Assembly (NCBI RefSeq): GCF_012927275.1
Contig: NZ_JABBGG010000001.1
Span: 434,001-498,000 of the forward strand
DNA: 64,000 nucleotides
Direction: 5' to 3'
Origin: Massilia polaris
GTDB taxonomy: Bacteria; Pseudomonadota; Gammaproteobacteria; Burkholderiales; Burkholderiaceae_D
Below the pieces are notes generated by a model. That model did not search any database, was not told where the DNA came from, and worked only from the letters and a program-made list of their open reading frames with translations. Of this stretch, positions 43,710-52,776 are shown one piece after another (the first letter of the stretch is position 1; each line of letters starts with the position of its first letter). The translations under genes and the position numbers were made by a program.

Positions 43710-46244
43710 ATGAACATCATCGTCATCGGTCACGGCATGGTAGGCCACAAATTCCTCGAAAGCCTGCTGGACAGCGGCGCGCCCGCACTGCACGTCACCG
43801 TGCTGTGCGAAGAGCCGCGCCCGGCCTACGACCGCGTGCACCTGTCCGAATTCTTTGCCGGTAAGACGGCGGACGACCTGTCGCTGGTCAAGCCAGGCTT
43901 CTTCGATCGCAGCGACGTCACGCTCAGGCTGAATGCCCGCGCGGTGAGCATCGACCGCGACGCGCGCACCGTCACCCTGGCCGATGGCGAGGTGCTCGGC
44001 TACGACAAGCTGGTGTTCGCCACCGGCTCCTACCCGTTCGTGCCGCCGCTGCCGGGCAAGGACCGCAAGGACTGTTTCGTCTACCGCACCATCGAAGACC
44101 TCGAAGCGATGCGCGAATGCGGCGCCCGCTCGAAAACCGGTGTGGTGATCGGCGGCGGCCTGCTCGGCCTCGAATGCGCCAAGGCGCTGCGCGACCTTGG
44201 CCTCGCCACCCACGTGGTCGAATTCGCGCCGCGCCTGATGGCGGTGCAGGTCGACGACGGCGGCGCGCGCATCCTGCGCACGCGCATCGAAGGACTGGGC
44301 GTCACGGTGCACACGCAGAAGAACACCCTTGAGATCATCGACGGCGAGAACGGCACGCACCGCATGCAGTTCGCCGACGGCAGCGTGCTGGATGCCGACA
44401 TGATCGTATTCTCGGCCGGCATCCGCCCGCGCGACCAACTGGCACGCGGCTGCGGGCTGGCCATCGGAGCGCGCGGCGGCATCGCCATCGACAACAGCTG
44501 CCTGGCCTCCGACCCGGACATCTACGCCATCGGCGAGTGCGCCGCATGGAACGGCACCGCCTTCGGCCTGGTCGCGCCGGGCTATGACATGGCGCGCGTC
44601 GCCGCCCGCCACCTGACTGGCGGTGCAGGCGAATTCACCGGCGCCGACATGAGCACCAAGCTAAAGCTGATGGGCGTCGACGTGGCCAGCATCGGCGACG
44701 CGCACGGCATCGCCGCCGGCAGCCGCTCCTACCAGTTCACCGACGAGCGCAAGCAGGTCTACAAGAAAATCGTCGTGTCCGAATGCGGAAAATACCTGCT
44801 CGGCGCCGTGATGGTCGGCGACGCGTCCGAGTACGGCACGCTGCTGCAAATGATGCTCAACAAGATCACGCTGCCGGAAGCGCCCGAGTTCCTGATCCTG
44901 CCGCAGGCCGATGGCAAGGCGCGGCCGATGCTGGGCGTCGACGCGCTGCCGGCAGCCGCCCAGATCTGTTCGTGCAACGACGTGTCGAAAGGCGCGCTGT
45001 GCGAGGCGGTCTGCTCCGGCGCCACCACCATCGGCGCGCTGAAAAGCTGCACCGGCGCGGGCACCGCGTGCGGCGGCTGCGTGCCGCTGGTGACGCAGGT
45101 GATGAAGGCGGAGATGAAAAAGCAGGGCCTGGCCGTCAACAACCATGTGTGCGAACACTTCCCCCACACGCGCCAGGAGCTGTACCACATCGTCAAGGCC
45201 GGCAAGATCAGGACCTTCGCGGCATTGCTGGAGCAGCACGGCAGCGGCCTCGGATGCGACATCTGCAAACCGGTGGCGGCGAATATCCTGGCCTCGACCT
45301 GGAATGACTTCGTTCTGACGCCGGTCCACGCGAGCCTGCAGGATTCGAACGACTACTTCCTCGGGAATATCCAGAAGGACGGCACCTACTCGGTGGTGCC
45401 GCGCATGCCGGGCGGCGAAGTCACCGCCGACGGGCTGATCGCGGTCGGGCAGGTGGCCAAGAAGTACGGCCTGTACACCAAGATCACGGGCGGCCAGCGG
45501 GTCGACCTGTTCGGCGCGCGGGTCGACCAGCTTCCGCTGATCTGGGAGGAACTGATCGCCGCCGGTTTCGAATCCGGCCACGCCTACGGCAAGTCGCTGC
45601 GCACCGTGAAATCGTGCGTGGGCTCGACCTGGTGCCGCTACGGTGTCGACGACAGCCTTGGCTTCGCGATCCGGCTGGAGAACCGCTACAAGGGCCTGCG
45701 CACGCCGCACAAGATCAAGTTCGGCGTGTCGGGCTGCACCCGCGAGTGCGCAGAAGCGCAGGGCAAGGACGTCGGCCTGATCGCGACCGAAGCCGGGTGG
45801 AACCTTTACGTGTGCGGCAACGGCGGCATGAAGCCGCGCCACGCCGAACTGATCGCCACCGGACTGGATGAAGAAACCGTGGTGCGCTACGTCGACCGCT
45901 TCCTGATGTTCTACGTGCGTACCGCCGACCGCCTGCAACGCACCAGCGTCTGGCGCGACAACCTCGAAGGCGGGCTCGAATACCTGCAGGACGTCGTCGT
46001 CAAGGACAAGCTGAATATCGCCGCCGAACTGGAAGCGGACATGCAGCACGTTGTCGATACCTATGCCTGCGAATGGAAGAGCGCCGTCAACGACCCGGAA
46101 ACGCGCAAGCGCTTCCGTCACTTCGTCAACAGCGACCAGCCCGACCAGAACGTCGTGTTCATGCCTGAACGCGGCCAGATTCGTCCGGCCACAGTGGAAG
46201 AGCGCAAGCGCGTCATTCCAATCGCCGTCAAACAATCCGCCTGA
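43710..46244 (+). CDS. nirB: Assimilatory nitrite reductase [NAD(P)H], large subunit
   Basis: An 844-residue NirB. The N-terminal FAD/NAD domain (VIGHGMVGHKFLESL, GVVIGGGLLGLECAKAL) spans about 1-400. A BFD-like [2Fe-2S] domain follows (ICSCNDVSKGALCEAVCSG then ACGGC). The C-terminal sulfite/nitrite-reductase repeats hold the sirohaem/[4Fe-4S] cysteines in CVGSTWCRYGVDDS and KFGVSGCTRECAEAQGKDVG. It reduces nitrite to ammonium in the cytoplasm. The start at 43710 has an AGGA; an upstream start at 43686 overlaps the transporter gene and is less likely. Confidence 0.95.
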   Translation: MNIIVIGHGMVGHKFLESLLDSGAPALHVTVLCEEPRPAYDRVHLSEFFAGKTADDLSLVKPGFFDRSDVTLRLNARAVSIDRDARTVTLADGEVLGYDKLVFATGSYPFVPPLPGKDRKDCFVYRTIEDLEAMRECGARSKTGVVIGGGLLGLECAKALRDLGLATHVVEFAPRLMAVQVDDGGARILRTRIEGLGVTVHTQKNTLEIIDGENGTHRMQFADGSVLDADMIVFSAGIRPRDQLARGCGLAIGARGGIAIDNSCLASDPDIYAIGECAAWNGTAFGLVAPGYDMARVAARHLTGGAGEFTGADMSTKLKLMGVDVASIGDAHGIAAGSRSYQFTDERKQVYKKIVVSECGKYLLGAVMVGDASEYGTLLQMMLNKITLPEAPEFLILPQADGKARPMLGVDALPAAAQICSCNDVSKGALCEAVCSGATTIGALKSCTGAGTACGGCVPLVTQVMKAEMKKQGLAVNNHVCEHFPHTRQELYHIVKAGKIRTFAALLEQHGSGLGCDICKPVAANILASTWNDFVLTPVHASLQDSNDYFLGNIQKDGTYSVVPRMPGGEVTADGLIAVGQVAKKYGLYTKITGGQRVDLFGARVDQLPLIWEELIAAGFESGHAYGKSLRTVKSCVGSTWCRYGVDDSLGFAIRLENRYKGLRTPHKIKFGVSGCTRECAEAQGKDVGLIATEAGWNLYVCGNGGMKPRHAELIATGLDEETVVRYVDRFLMFYVRTADRLQRTSVWRDNLEGGLEYLQDVVVKDKLNIAAELEADMQHVVDTYACEWKSAVNDPETRKRFRHFVNSDQPDQNVVFMPERGQIRPATVEERKRVIPIAVKQSA

Positions 46245-46257
46245 CCAGGAGAGTGCC

Positions 46258-46605
46258 ATGCACCGTGATATCCAACGACAGAACTGGACCGCGATCTGCC
46301 AGATCGACGACATCGTGCCGGACACCGGCGTGTGCGCGCTGGTCAACGGCGAGCAAGTGGCCGTGTTCCGCGTCGTATCCGGCGAACAGCGGGTTTTTGC
46401 GATCGGCAACTTCGACCCGAACAGCGGCGCCGCCGTGCTGGCGCGCGGCCTGGTCGGCAGCGTCGGCGAGCGCATCGTGGTCGCGTCGCCCATCTACAAG
46501 CATCACTTCGATCTTGCCACCGGCGAGTGCCTCGAAGCGCCCGAGCATTCGGTGCCGCGCTACCAGGCGCGCATCGAGTCCGGAACGGTGTGGGTAGGAG
46601 CATGA
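46258..46605 (+). CDS. nirD: Nitrite reductase small subunit
   Basis: A 115-residue NirD with the Rieske-like fold (WTAICQIDDIVPDTGVCALV, FAIGNFDPNSGAAVLARGLV, SPIYKHHFDLATGECLE). As usual for NirD, the Rieske Cys/His pairs are not conserved, so it holds no iron-sulfur cluster. It is the accessory subunit of NirB, 13 bases downstream of it, with AGGAG before the ATG. Its stop overlaps the next start (ATGA). Confidence 0.92.
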   Translation: MHRDIQRQNWTAICQIDDIVPDTGVCALVNGEQVAVFRVVSGEQRVFAIGNFDPNSGAAVLARGLVGSVGERIVVASPIYKHHFDLATGECLEAPEHSVPRYQARIESGTVWVGA

Positions 46606-47831
46606 ACACGGGCGCGGCAAAGCCATCGCTGGTCGTCATCGGCAATGGCATGGCCGGCATGCGGACCGTCGAAGAGCTGCAAAAGCTGGCGCCGGACCGG
46701 TACGGCATCACCGTGTTCGGCGCCGAACCGCATGTGAATTACAACCGGATCCTGCTGTCGCCTGTGCTGGCCGGCGAAAAAATGGCAGAGGATATCGTGC
46801 TGCACCCGCGCGAGTGGTACGACGAACACGGAATTACGCTGCATTCGGGCGACCCGGTCGTGCGCATCGACCGCATCCGCCGCACCGTGCATTCGCAGTC
46901 GGGCCGCGAAGTGCGCTACGACCGCCTGCTGCTGGCGACCGGTTCGCGTCCGTTCATCGTGCCGGTGCCGGGCCACGAGCTGCCTGGCGTGGTCGGTTTC
47001 CGCGACCTCGATGACGTCGACACGATGCTGAAGGCAGCCACCATCGGCCGCCATGCGGTGGTCATCGGCGGCGGCGTGCTGGGACTGGAAGCGGCCAACG
47101 GGCTGAAACGGCGCGGCATGGACGTGACGGTGGTGCACGCTACCTGCAGCCTGATGAACCAGCAGCTCGACAAGCACGCTTCGCTGCTGCTCAAGGGCGC
47201 GCTGGAAGACAAGGGCCTGCGCTTCATGCTCGACGCGCATACCACCGAAATCACCGGCGCGGGCCGGGTGGCAGGCGTGCGTTTCCGGGACGGCAGCGAG
47301 ATCCCGGCCGACCTGGTCGTGATGGCGGCCGGCGTGCGCCCGAACATCGCGCTGGCGCGCGACAGCGGCCTGCATTGCGACCGCGCCATCGTCGTGGACG
47401 ACACCTTGCAGACCTACGATCCGCGCGTGTACGCGGTGGGCGAGTGCGTCCAGCACCGCAGCGCCACCTTCGGGCTGGTCGCGCCGATCTGGGAACAGGC
47501 CAAGGTCTGCGCCGCCCACCTGGCGGGCGCGGGCCACCGCCGCTACGTGCAGGAAGCCACCGCGACGCGCCTGAAAGTGACCGGCGTCGAGCTGTACTCG
47601 GCGGGCGATTTTGCCGGCGGGGACGGCAGCGAAGACCTGGTGCTGCGCGATCCGCGCCGCGGCGTCTACAAGCGGCTGGTCTTGTCCGGCAACCGCCTGA
47701 GCGGCGCGGTGCTGTACGGCGACGTGCAGGACGGGCCGTGGTACTTCGACCTGATCCGCGGGGGCGCCGACATCGGCCCGATCCGCAGCCGCCTGCTGTT
47801 CGGCGAAGCGCTGTGCGCGCAGGCCGCCTGA
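46602..47831 (+). CDS. NAD(P)/FAD-dependent oxidoreductase, assimilatory nitrate reductase electron-transfer subunit (NasB-like)
   Basis: A 409-residue pyridine-nucleotide-disulfide-type oxidoreductase (LVVIGNGMAGMRTVEELQK, ATGSRPFIVPVPGHELPGV, HAVVIGGGVLGLEAANGL, VYAVGECVQHRS). It resembles the N-terminal FAD module of NirB but lacks its BFD and sirohaem parts. The ATGA overlap with nirD and a 12-base gap to nasA show that it belongs to the operon. It probably passes electrons from NAD(P)H to NasA. TAGGAG precedes the ATG. Confidence 0.88.
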   Translation: MNTGAAKPSLVVIGNGMAGMRTVEELQKLAPDRYGITVFGAEPHVNYNRILLSPVLAGEKMAEDIVLHPREWYDEHGITLHSGDPVVRIDRIRRTVHSQSGREVRYDRLLLATGSRPFIVPVPGHELPGVVGFRDLDDVDTMLKAATIGRHAVVIGGGVLGLEAANGLKRRGMDVTVVHATCSLMNQQLDKHASLLLKGALEDKGLRFMLDAHTTEITGAGRVAGVRFRDGSEIPADLVVMAAGVRPNIALARDSGLHCDRAIVVDDTLQTYDPRVYAVGECVQHRSATFGLVAPIWEQAKVCAAHLAGAGHRRYVQEATATRLKVTGVELYSAGDFAGGDGSEDLVLRDPRRGVYKRLVLSGNRLSGAVLYGDVQDGPWYFDLIRGGADIGPIRSRLLFGEALCAQAA

Positions 47832-47843
47832 CCAGGATATGCG

Positions 47844-50543
47844 ATGAAGATCTCTCCCATTCCCCTCGCCGTGCGCACCACCTGCGCATACTGCGGCGTC
47901 GGCTGCGGCGTGCAGGCGACACCGCAGGCCGACGGCAGTATCGGCGTCAAAGGCGACCCCGCGCACCCCGCCAACAACGGCAAGCTGTGCGTCAAGGGAT
48001 CGGCGCTCGGTGAAACCCTTGGACTCGAAGGCCGGCTGCTGCACCCGCAGGTGCGCGAGGACGGCGCGATGCGCCGGGCGTCGTGGGACGAGGCGCTCGA
48101 ACGTGTCGCCAGGGGCTTCAGCGACATCATCGCCGAGCATGGCCCTGGTTCGGTGGCGCTGTACGTATCGGGCCAGCTGCTGACCGAAGACTATTATGTC
48201 GCCAACAAGCTGATGAAGGGGTACATCGGCACAGCCAACATCGACACCAACTCGCGCCTGTGCATGTCGTCCTCGGTGGCGGGGCACAAGCGCGCATTCG
48301 GCGCCGACATCGTGCCGGGCTGCTACGAAGACTTCGACCTGGCCGACATGGTGGTGCTGACGGGTTCGAACGCGGCCTGGTGCCATCCAGTGCTGTTCCA
48401 GCGCATCGCCAGGCTGAAGGAGCGCCGCCCGGAGGTGATGGTGGTGGTGATCGACCCGCGCCGCACCGCTACCTGCGAACTGGCAGACCTGCATTTGCCG
48501 GTCAAGCCGGGCACCGACGTGTGGCTGTTCAACGGTCTGCTCAGCTTCCTCGCGCGCGAAGGGGCGATGGACGCGCCCTACATTGATGGCCGCACCACGG
48601 GGCTGGCGGAGGCGCTGGCCGTGGCAAACGCCGATTGCGCCGACCCGATGGAAGTGGTGCGCATCTGCCGCGTCGAGCCGGCCAAGCTGTTGGCGTTCTA
48701 CCGCGCGTTCGCGGCGACCGCCAAGGTCGTCACGGCCTATTCGCAGGGCGTCAACCAGTCCTCGGCCGGTACCGACAAGGTCAACAGCATCATCAACTGC
48801 CACCTTGCCACGGGCCGCATCGGCAGGCCGGGCATGGGACCGTTTTCGCTGACCGGCCAGCCGAATGCGATGGGCGGTCGCGAAGTCGGCGGGATGGCCA
48901 ACATGCTGGCCGCGCACATGGACCTCGACAAACCGGAACACCGCGATCTCGTGCAAGGCTTCTGGAACTCGCCGCGCATCGCCGACAAGCCGGGCCTGAA
49001 AGCGGTCGACCTGTTCCACGCGATCGAAGCGGGCAAGGTCAAGGCGGTGTGGATCATCGGGACCAACCCGATGGTCAGCCTGCCGGACGCCAACCAGGTC
49101 CAGCGCGCACTGGAAAAGTGCGAGCTGGTGGTGGCGTCCGAGATCATGGCCAGTACCGATACGACCGCGTTTGCCGATGTCCTGCTGCCGGCCCTTGGCT
49201 GGGGCGAAAAGGACGGCACCGTGACCAACTCCGAACGCTGCATCTCGCGCCAGCGCGCCTTCCTGCCAGCGCCAGGCGAGGCGCGGGCGGACTGGAAGAT
49301 CCTGTGCCAGGTTGCGCAGCGCATGGGCTTCGATGGCTTCGAGTTCGGCGCGCCGCACGAGATCTTCGATGAGCATGCGCGCCTGAGCAGCTGGCGCAAC
49401 GGCGCGGACGAGGGCGGCGTCAAGCGCGCGTTCAAGCTCGAAGGCCTCGCCGGCCTGGGCGCGCACGATTACGATACGCTCGACCCGGTGCAGTGGCCGG
49501 TGCTGCGTGGCCCCGGCGGCGCGGCTGTCGGCACCGCCCGCATCGACTGCGGCGGCAAGTTCGTGGCGACGGCGCCGCGCGGCCCGGTGCATGCGGCCAG
49601 CGCGGAATATCCGCTGGCGCTCAACACCGGCCGGGTGCGCGACCAGTGGCACACGATGACGCGCACCGGCAAGGCGCCGCGCCTGGCAGGGCACGTACCC
49701 GAGTCGTTCGTCGACCTGCATCCGCATGACGCGCTGCTGTATGGCGTGCGCGAGGGCGAATTGGCGCGGGTGTCGAGCGCCTGGGGCTCGATGGTGGCGC
49801 GGGTCCAGCTTGGCGGCGGAATAACACGCGGGTCGGTGTTCGTGCCGATCCACTGGAACGGGCAGACGGCGTCCGACGCCCGTGTCGGCGCGCTGGTCAG
49901 CCCGGCGGTCGATCCGGTGTCGGGCGAGCCTGAATTCAAGCACACGCCGGTCATGGTCGAACATTTCGGCGTGTCGTGGCACGGCTTCCTGCTTACGCGC
50001 CGCGAGCTTGCGCTGGACGGCGTCGCCCACTGGACGCGGATCCAGGGCAGCGGCTTCGCCCGCTACGAACTGGCCGGCCGCACCACCATCGCCGCGCGCG
50101 GCGCGTGGGCGCGCTCGCTGCTTGGCGTGGGCGAAGGCGAGGACTGGCTTGAATACGAGGACCGCGCGGACGGTGTCTACCGCGCCGTCCACCTGGTCGA
50201 CGACCGCATCGAACAATGCGTGTTCGTCTCGGCGCGGCCCGACCTGCCGTCGCGCGCCTGGCTGGCCGGGCTGTTCGACCTCGAGACGATCGGACGCGAG
50301 GAACGCGCCGGCCTGCTGGCCGGCCGCTCGCTGGGCAAGACGGTCGATGCCGGACCGACGGTATGTGCCTGCTTCGGCGTCGGCCGCAATACCTTGTACG
50401 AGACGATCCGCTTTCGCAAACTGACAGAAGTGAGCGAGGTGACCGCATGCCTGAAAGCGGGCGGCAACTGCGGCTCCTGCGTTCCCGAGATCAAGTCACT
50501 GCTGGTCGAGGCAAGGATGGCCGAGGATATGCTGGAGGAGTAA
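47844..50543 (+). CDS. nasA: Assimilatory nitrate reductase, molybdopterin catalytic subunit
   Basis: An 899-residue enzyme that reduces nitrate to nitrite. The N-terminal [4Fe-4S] ligands are C14-x2-C17-x3-C21 (CAYCGVGC) and C49 (GKLCVKG). The molybdopterin domains include NSRLCMSSSVAGHKRAFGAD, GSNAAWCHPVLFQR, QGVNQSSAGTDK and GTNPMVSLPDANQV, with the C-terminal dinucleotide-binding domain around TGRVRDQWHTMTRTG. The last ~60 residues are a BFD-like [2Fe-2S] domain (CACFGVGRNTL, GGNCGSCVPE), as in many bacterial NasA. It is the last gene of the operon. Confidence 0.95.
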   Translation: MKISPIPLAVRTTCAYCGVGCGVQATPQADGSIGVKGDPAHPANNGKLCVKGSALGETLGLEGRLLHPQVREDGAMRRASWDEALERVARGFSDIIAEHGPGSVALYVSGQLLTEDYYVANKLMKGYIGTANIDTNSRLCMSSSVAGHKRAFGADIVPGCYEDFDLADMVVLTGSNAAWCHPVLFQRIARLKERRPEVMVVVIDPRRTATCELADLHLPVKPGTDVWLFNGLLSFLAREGAMDAPYIDGRTTGLAEALAVANADCADPMEVVRICRVEPAKLLAFYRAFAATAKVVTAYSQGVNQSSAGTDKVNSIINCHLATGRIGRPGMGPFSLTGQPNAMGGREVGGMANMLAAHMDLDKPEHRDLVQGFWNSPRIADKPGLKAVDLFHAIEAGKVKAVWIIGTNPMVSLPDANQVQRALEKCELVVASEIMASTDTTAFADVLLPALGWGEKDGTVTNSERCISRQRAFLPAPGEARADWKILCQVAQRMGFDGFEFGAPHEIFDEHARLSSWRNGADEGGVKRAFKLEGLAGLGAHDYDTLDPVQWPVLRGPGGAAVGTARIDCGGKFVATAPRGPVHAASAEYPLALNTGRVRDQWHTMTRTGKAPRLAGHVPESFVDLHPHDALLYGVREGELARVSSAWGSMVARVQLGGGITRGSVFVPIHWNGQTASDARVGALVSPAVDPVSGEPEFKHTPVMVEHFGVSWHGFLLTRRELALDGVAHWTRIQGSGFARYELAGRTTIAARGAWARSLLGVGEGEDWLEYEDRADGVYRAVHLVDDRIEQCVFVSARPDLPSRAWLAGLFDLETIGREERAGLLAGRSLGKTVDAGPTVCACFGVGRNTLYETIRFRKLTEVSEVTACLKAGGNCGSCVPEIKSLLVEARMAEDMLEE

Positions 50544-50630
50544 GGTCGAAAGCCGTATAGCCGGCATGGTGAAAATGCTACTATCTCAGCCATAAAAAAA
50601 CAGGCATGAGCCTTTTCACCAGGGACCAGA

Positions 50631-51725
50631 ATGAATGCAGACATCGAAACGGCCGGCGCGTTGGTAACGGCCGGCCTTGCGGCACACGAGATCGATACCG
50701 GCGGCGCGGCGCCGGGAGCGCATGGCGCCGCATGCGCCAACTGCGCGACAGCGCTGGCGGGAAGCTTCTGCCACGCGTGCGGCCAGCGCAGCCACCTGCA
50801 CCGGTCGCTGGCCCACTTGGGCGAGGAAGTCTTGCATGGCATCCTCCATTTCGACGCCAAGGCATGGCGCACCTTGCCGCTGCTGATCGCAAGGCCAGGC
50901 CAACTGACGCGGCGTTACATCGACGGCCAGCGCACGCGCTTTGTGTCACCGCTCGCGCTGTTCCTCTTCATGATTTTCTTCCTGTTCTTTATCGGCACTT
51001 ACTTCAGCAAGGGCAATGTCAATATCGGCAAGCCGGAAAGCGCCGAGCAAGCGCGCGCGGAAAGCGAGGCGGAGACGGAGAGGGCGCGGTCCGGGTTGGC
51101 GAGGGCGGAGGCGGCGCTGGCTGCAGCGCGCCGTGCCGGCGCCGATACCAGCGGCGCGGCCGACGATGTCGTGCAGGCGCGTTCCGATCTCGCGGACTCT
51201 GCGCGGGCAGCGACGGTCATGGCACTGGCCGGGGAGACGCAAAAGTTCGGCGAGCGCATCGAGGATGGCGGACCCGGCGAGTCGATAAATTTCAAAACCG
51301 GGATCGCGTTTATCGATAGCGTGATCGCGCACGCCACCAGAAACCCGGCACTGGCCATTTACAAGCTGAAGAACACCGCATACAAGTTTTCATTCCTGTT
51401 GGTGCCGATCTCGCTGCCGTTCCTGTGGCTGATGTTTTTCTGGCGGCGGGGCGTGACGATGTACGACCACGCCGTGTTCTCGCTCTATTCGCTGTCGTTC
51501 ATGTCGCTGCTGTTCGCCGTGCTGTTCGTCCTCAAGTTCGCGGGATTGTCTGGGGTAGTGCAGTTCATGCTGGTTACCGTGCCGCCGCTTCACATGTTCC
51601 TGCAACTGCGGGGCGCGTATGGACTGACCAAGCGCCAGGCATTGTGGCGTACCGTCGTGTTGCAGAGCGTCGCCGCGACAGTCTTCCTGTTGTACCTGGC
51701 GCTGATCCTGTTCCTTAGCATGTAG
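50631..51725 (+). CDS. DUF3667 membrane protein with zinc ribbon and charged insert
   Basis: A 364-residue protein. A CxxC...CxxC zinc ribbon (CANCATALAGSFCHACGQR) and the segment LHRSLAHLGEEVLHGILHFD identify the DUF3667 family. Membrane helices follow at about 104-125, 250-270, 285-310 and 335-362. Between helices one and two lies an Ala/Arg/Glu-rich, coiled-coil-prone stretch (about 138-215) that would face one side of the membrane. The function is unknown. GGGA precedes the ATG. Confidence 0.8.
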   Translation: MNADIETAGALVTAGLAAHEIDTGGAAPGAHGAACANCATALAGSFCHACGQRSHLHRSLAHLGEEVLHGILHFDAKAWRTLPLLIARPGQLTRRYIDGQRTRFVSPLALFLFMIFFLFFIGTYFSKGNVNIGKPESAEQARAESEAETERARSGLARAEAALAAARRAGADTSGAADDVVQARSDLADSARAATVMALAGETQKFGERIEDGGPGESINFKTGIAFIDSVIAHATRNPALAIYKLKNTAYKFSFLLVPISLPFLWLMFFWRRGVTMYDHAVFSLYSLSFMSLLFAVLFVLKFAGLSGVVQFMLVTVPPLHMFLQLRGAYGLTKRQALWRTVVLQSVAATVFLLYLALILFLSM

Positions 51726-51857
51726 GCAAGGCCTCGGGAATTTTCGGCAAATGTTTAGTGATTCCTTAATGCAACATTGTAAAATGTGTAGACTTTCAAT
51801 AAACAGAAGGGGAAAAGTCCATCTCCTTGTTGTTTAGAAATCATCGCGAAGTTTGAT

Positions 51858-51888
51858 AATTCATAAACGCACTTCCCATTTATGAATT
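51858..51888 (+). promoter_or_regulatory. Perfect inverted repeat just upstream of the FeeM-like gene
   Basis: Arms AATTCATAAA (51858-51867) and TTTATGAATT (51879-51888) are perfect over ten bases around an 11-base loop. They end two bases before the AAAGGAG ribosome site (from 51889). It could be a regulator operator or an mRNA hairpin that controls initiation. The rest of the gap 51726-51857 is AT-rich without a gene. Confidence 0.55.
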
Positions 51889-51902
51889 AAAGGAGCCTCG
51901 CC

Positions 51903-52676
51903 ATGGAGCAGTCCCAAACCCTTATTTCCCGCCCACTGGGCTTCGCTCCTGACGCTCCGGTCGCGATGAAAAGCGAACGCCTGCCGTTCACGATCAAGCG
52001 CGTGCGTACCGAAGAGGACCTGATGAAGGCGGTCAAGATCCGCCACGCGGCGTACGCCCGCCACCTGCCGGAGTTTGCCCGCAGCCTGGTCGAGCCGGAA
52101 GAGTGCGACTTCGACACCGACTCGGTAGTGCTGCTGGCTGAATCCAAGCTGGACGGCTCGCCGATCGGCAGTGCGCGCATCCAGACCAACTTCCACCAGC
52201 CGCTGCATGTGGAAGAGTCGGTCGAGCTCCCTATGTGGCTGCTGACGCGCCGGCTGGCGGAAGTGACCCGCCTGGGCATCGACGAAGGCCGTATCGGCCG
52301 TTTAGTCAAAGTGGCGCTGATCAAGGCGTGCTTCGAGTATTGCGAGCAGAACAAGGTTGAATGGGCAGTCGTTACCGGCCGCACGCCGATCGACCGCCAG
52401 TACGAACAACTGTTGTTTTCCGATGTATTTCCAAACCGCGAACTGATTCCGCTGCGTCACGTCGGGAATATGCCGCACCGCGTCATGGCGTTTGAGATCG
52501 AAACCGGCGAAGAGCGCTGGACGGCCGCCAAACATCCGTTGCTCGGCTTTTTCCGCCATACCCACCACGCCGACATCGACATCGGCGCACCCGCGACGCC
52601 GCAGTTCGCACGCGCTGCGGCACCTTTAGTCACCAATCCGTCCGCAGAAGTGGTGACCGACGGTATTTTTGCGTAA
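51903..52676 (+). CDS. N-acyl amino acid synthase-like protein (FeeM/PEP-CTERM-associated acyltransferase type)
   Basis: A 257-residue GNAT-fold protein related to FeeM-type N-acyl amino acid synthases and the acyltransferases linked to exosortase systems. These proteins use acyl-ACP to acylate an amino acid. Recognisable parts are IKRVRTEEDLMKAVKIRHAAYARHL, then VLLAESKLDGSPIGSARIQT and RRLAEVTRLGIDEGRIGRLV. An AAAGGAG lies before the ATG. It is followed after 100 bases by a membrane GGDEF-EAL protein. No exosortase or PEP-CTERM gene is in the window. The specific product is not known. Confidence 0.72.
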   Translation: MEQSQTLISRPLGFAPDAPVAMKSERLPFTIKRVRTEEDLMKAVKIRHAAYARHLPEFARSLVEPEECDFDTDSVVLLAESKLDGSPIGSARIQTNFHQPLHVEESVELPMWLLTRRLAEVTRLGIDEGRIGRLVKVALIKACFEYCEQNKVEWAVVTGRTPIDRQYEQLLFSDVFPNRELIPLRHVGNMPHRVMAFEIETGEERWTAAKHPLLGFFRHTHHADIDIGAPATPQFARAAAPLVTNPSAEVVTDGIFA

Positions 52677-52776
52677 AGATTTCATGACGGTCTATGAATG
52701 AACATGTATCCTTGTAGGAATATTACCCCCCGCCCGTTTAGAATGGCGGCGGTTAACCTGCAGTTGGAACTAGTTC

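Noticed and set aside
46560..50216. A very long open frame antisense to the nirD-nasA genes
   Set aside because: It mirrors the codon bias of the real plus-strand genes, has no family features and no ribosome site. Antisense frames of this kind occur all through this GC-rich window (also 5599-8178 and 11552-13357).
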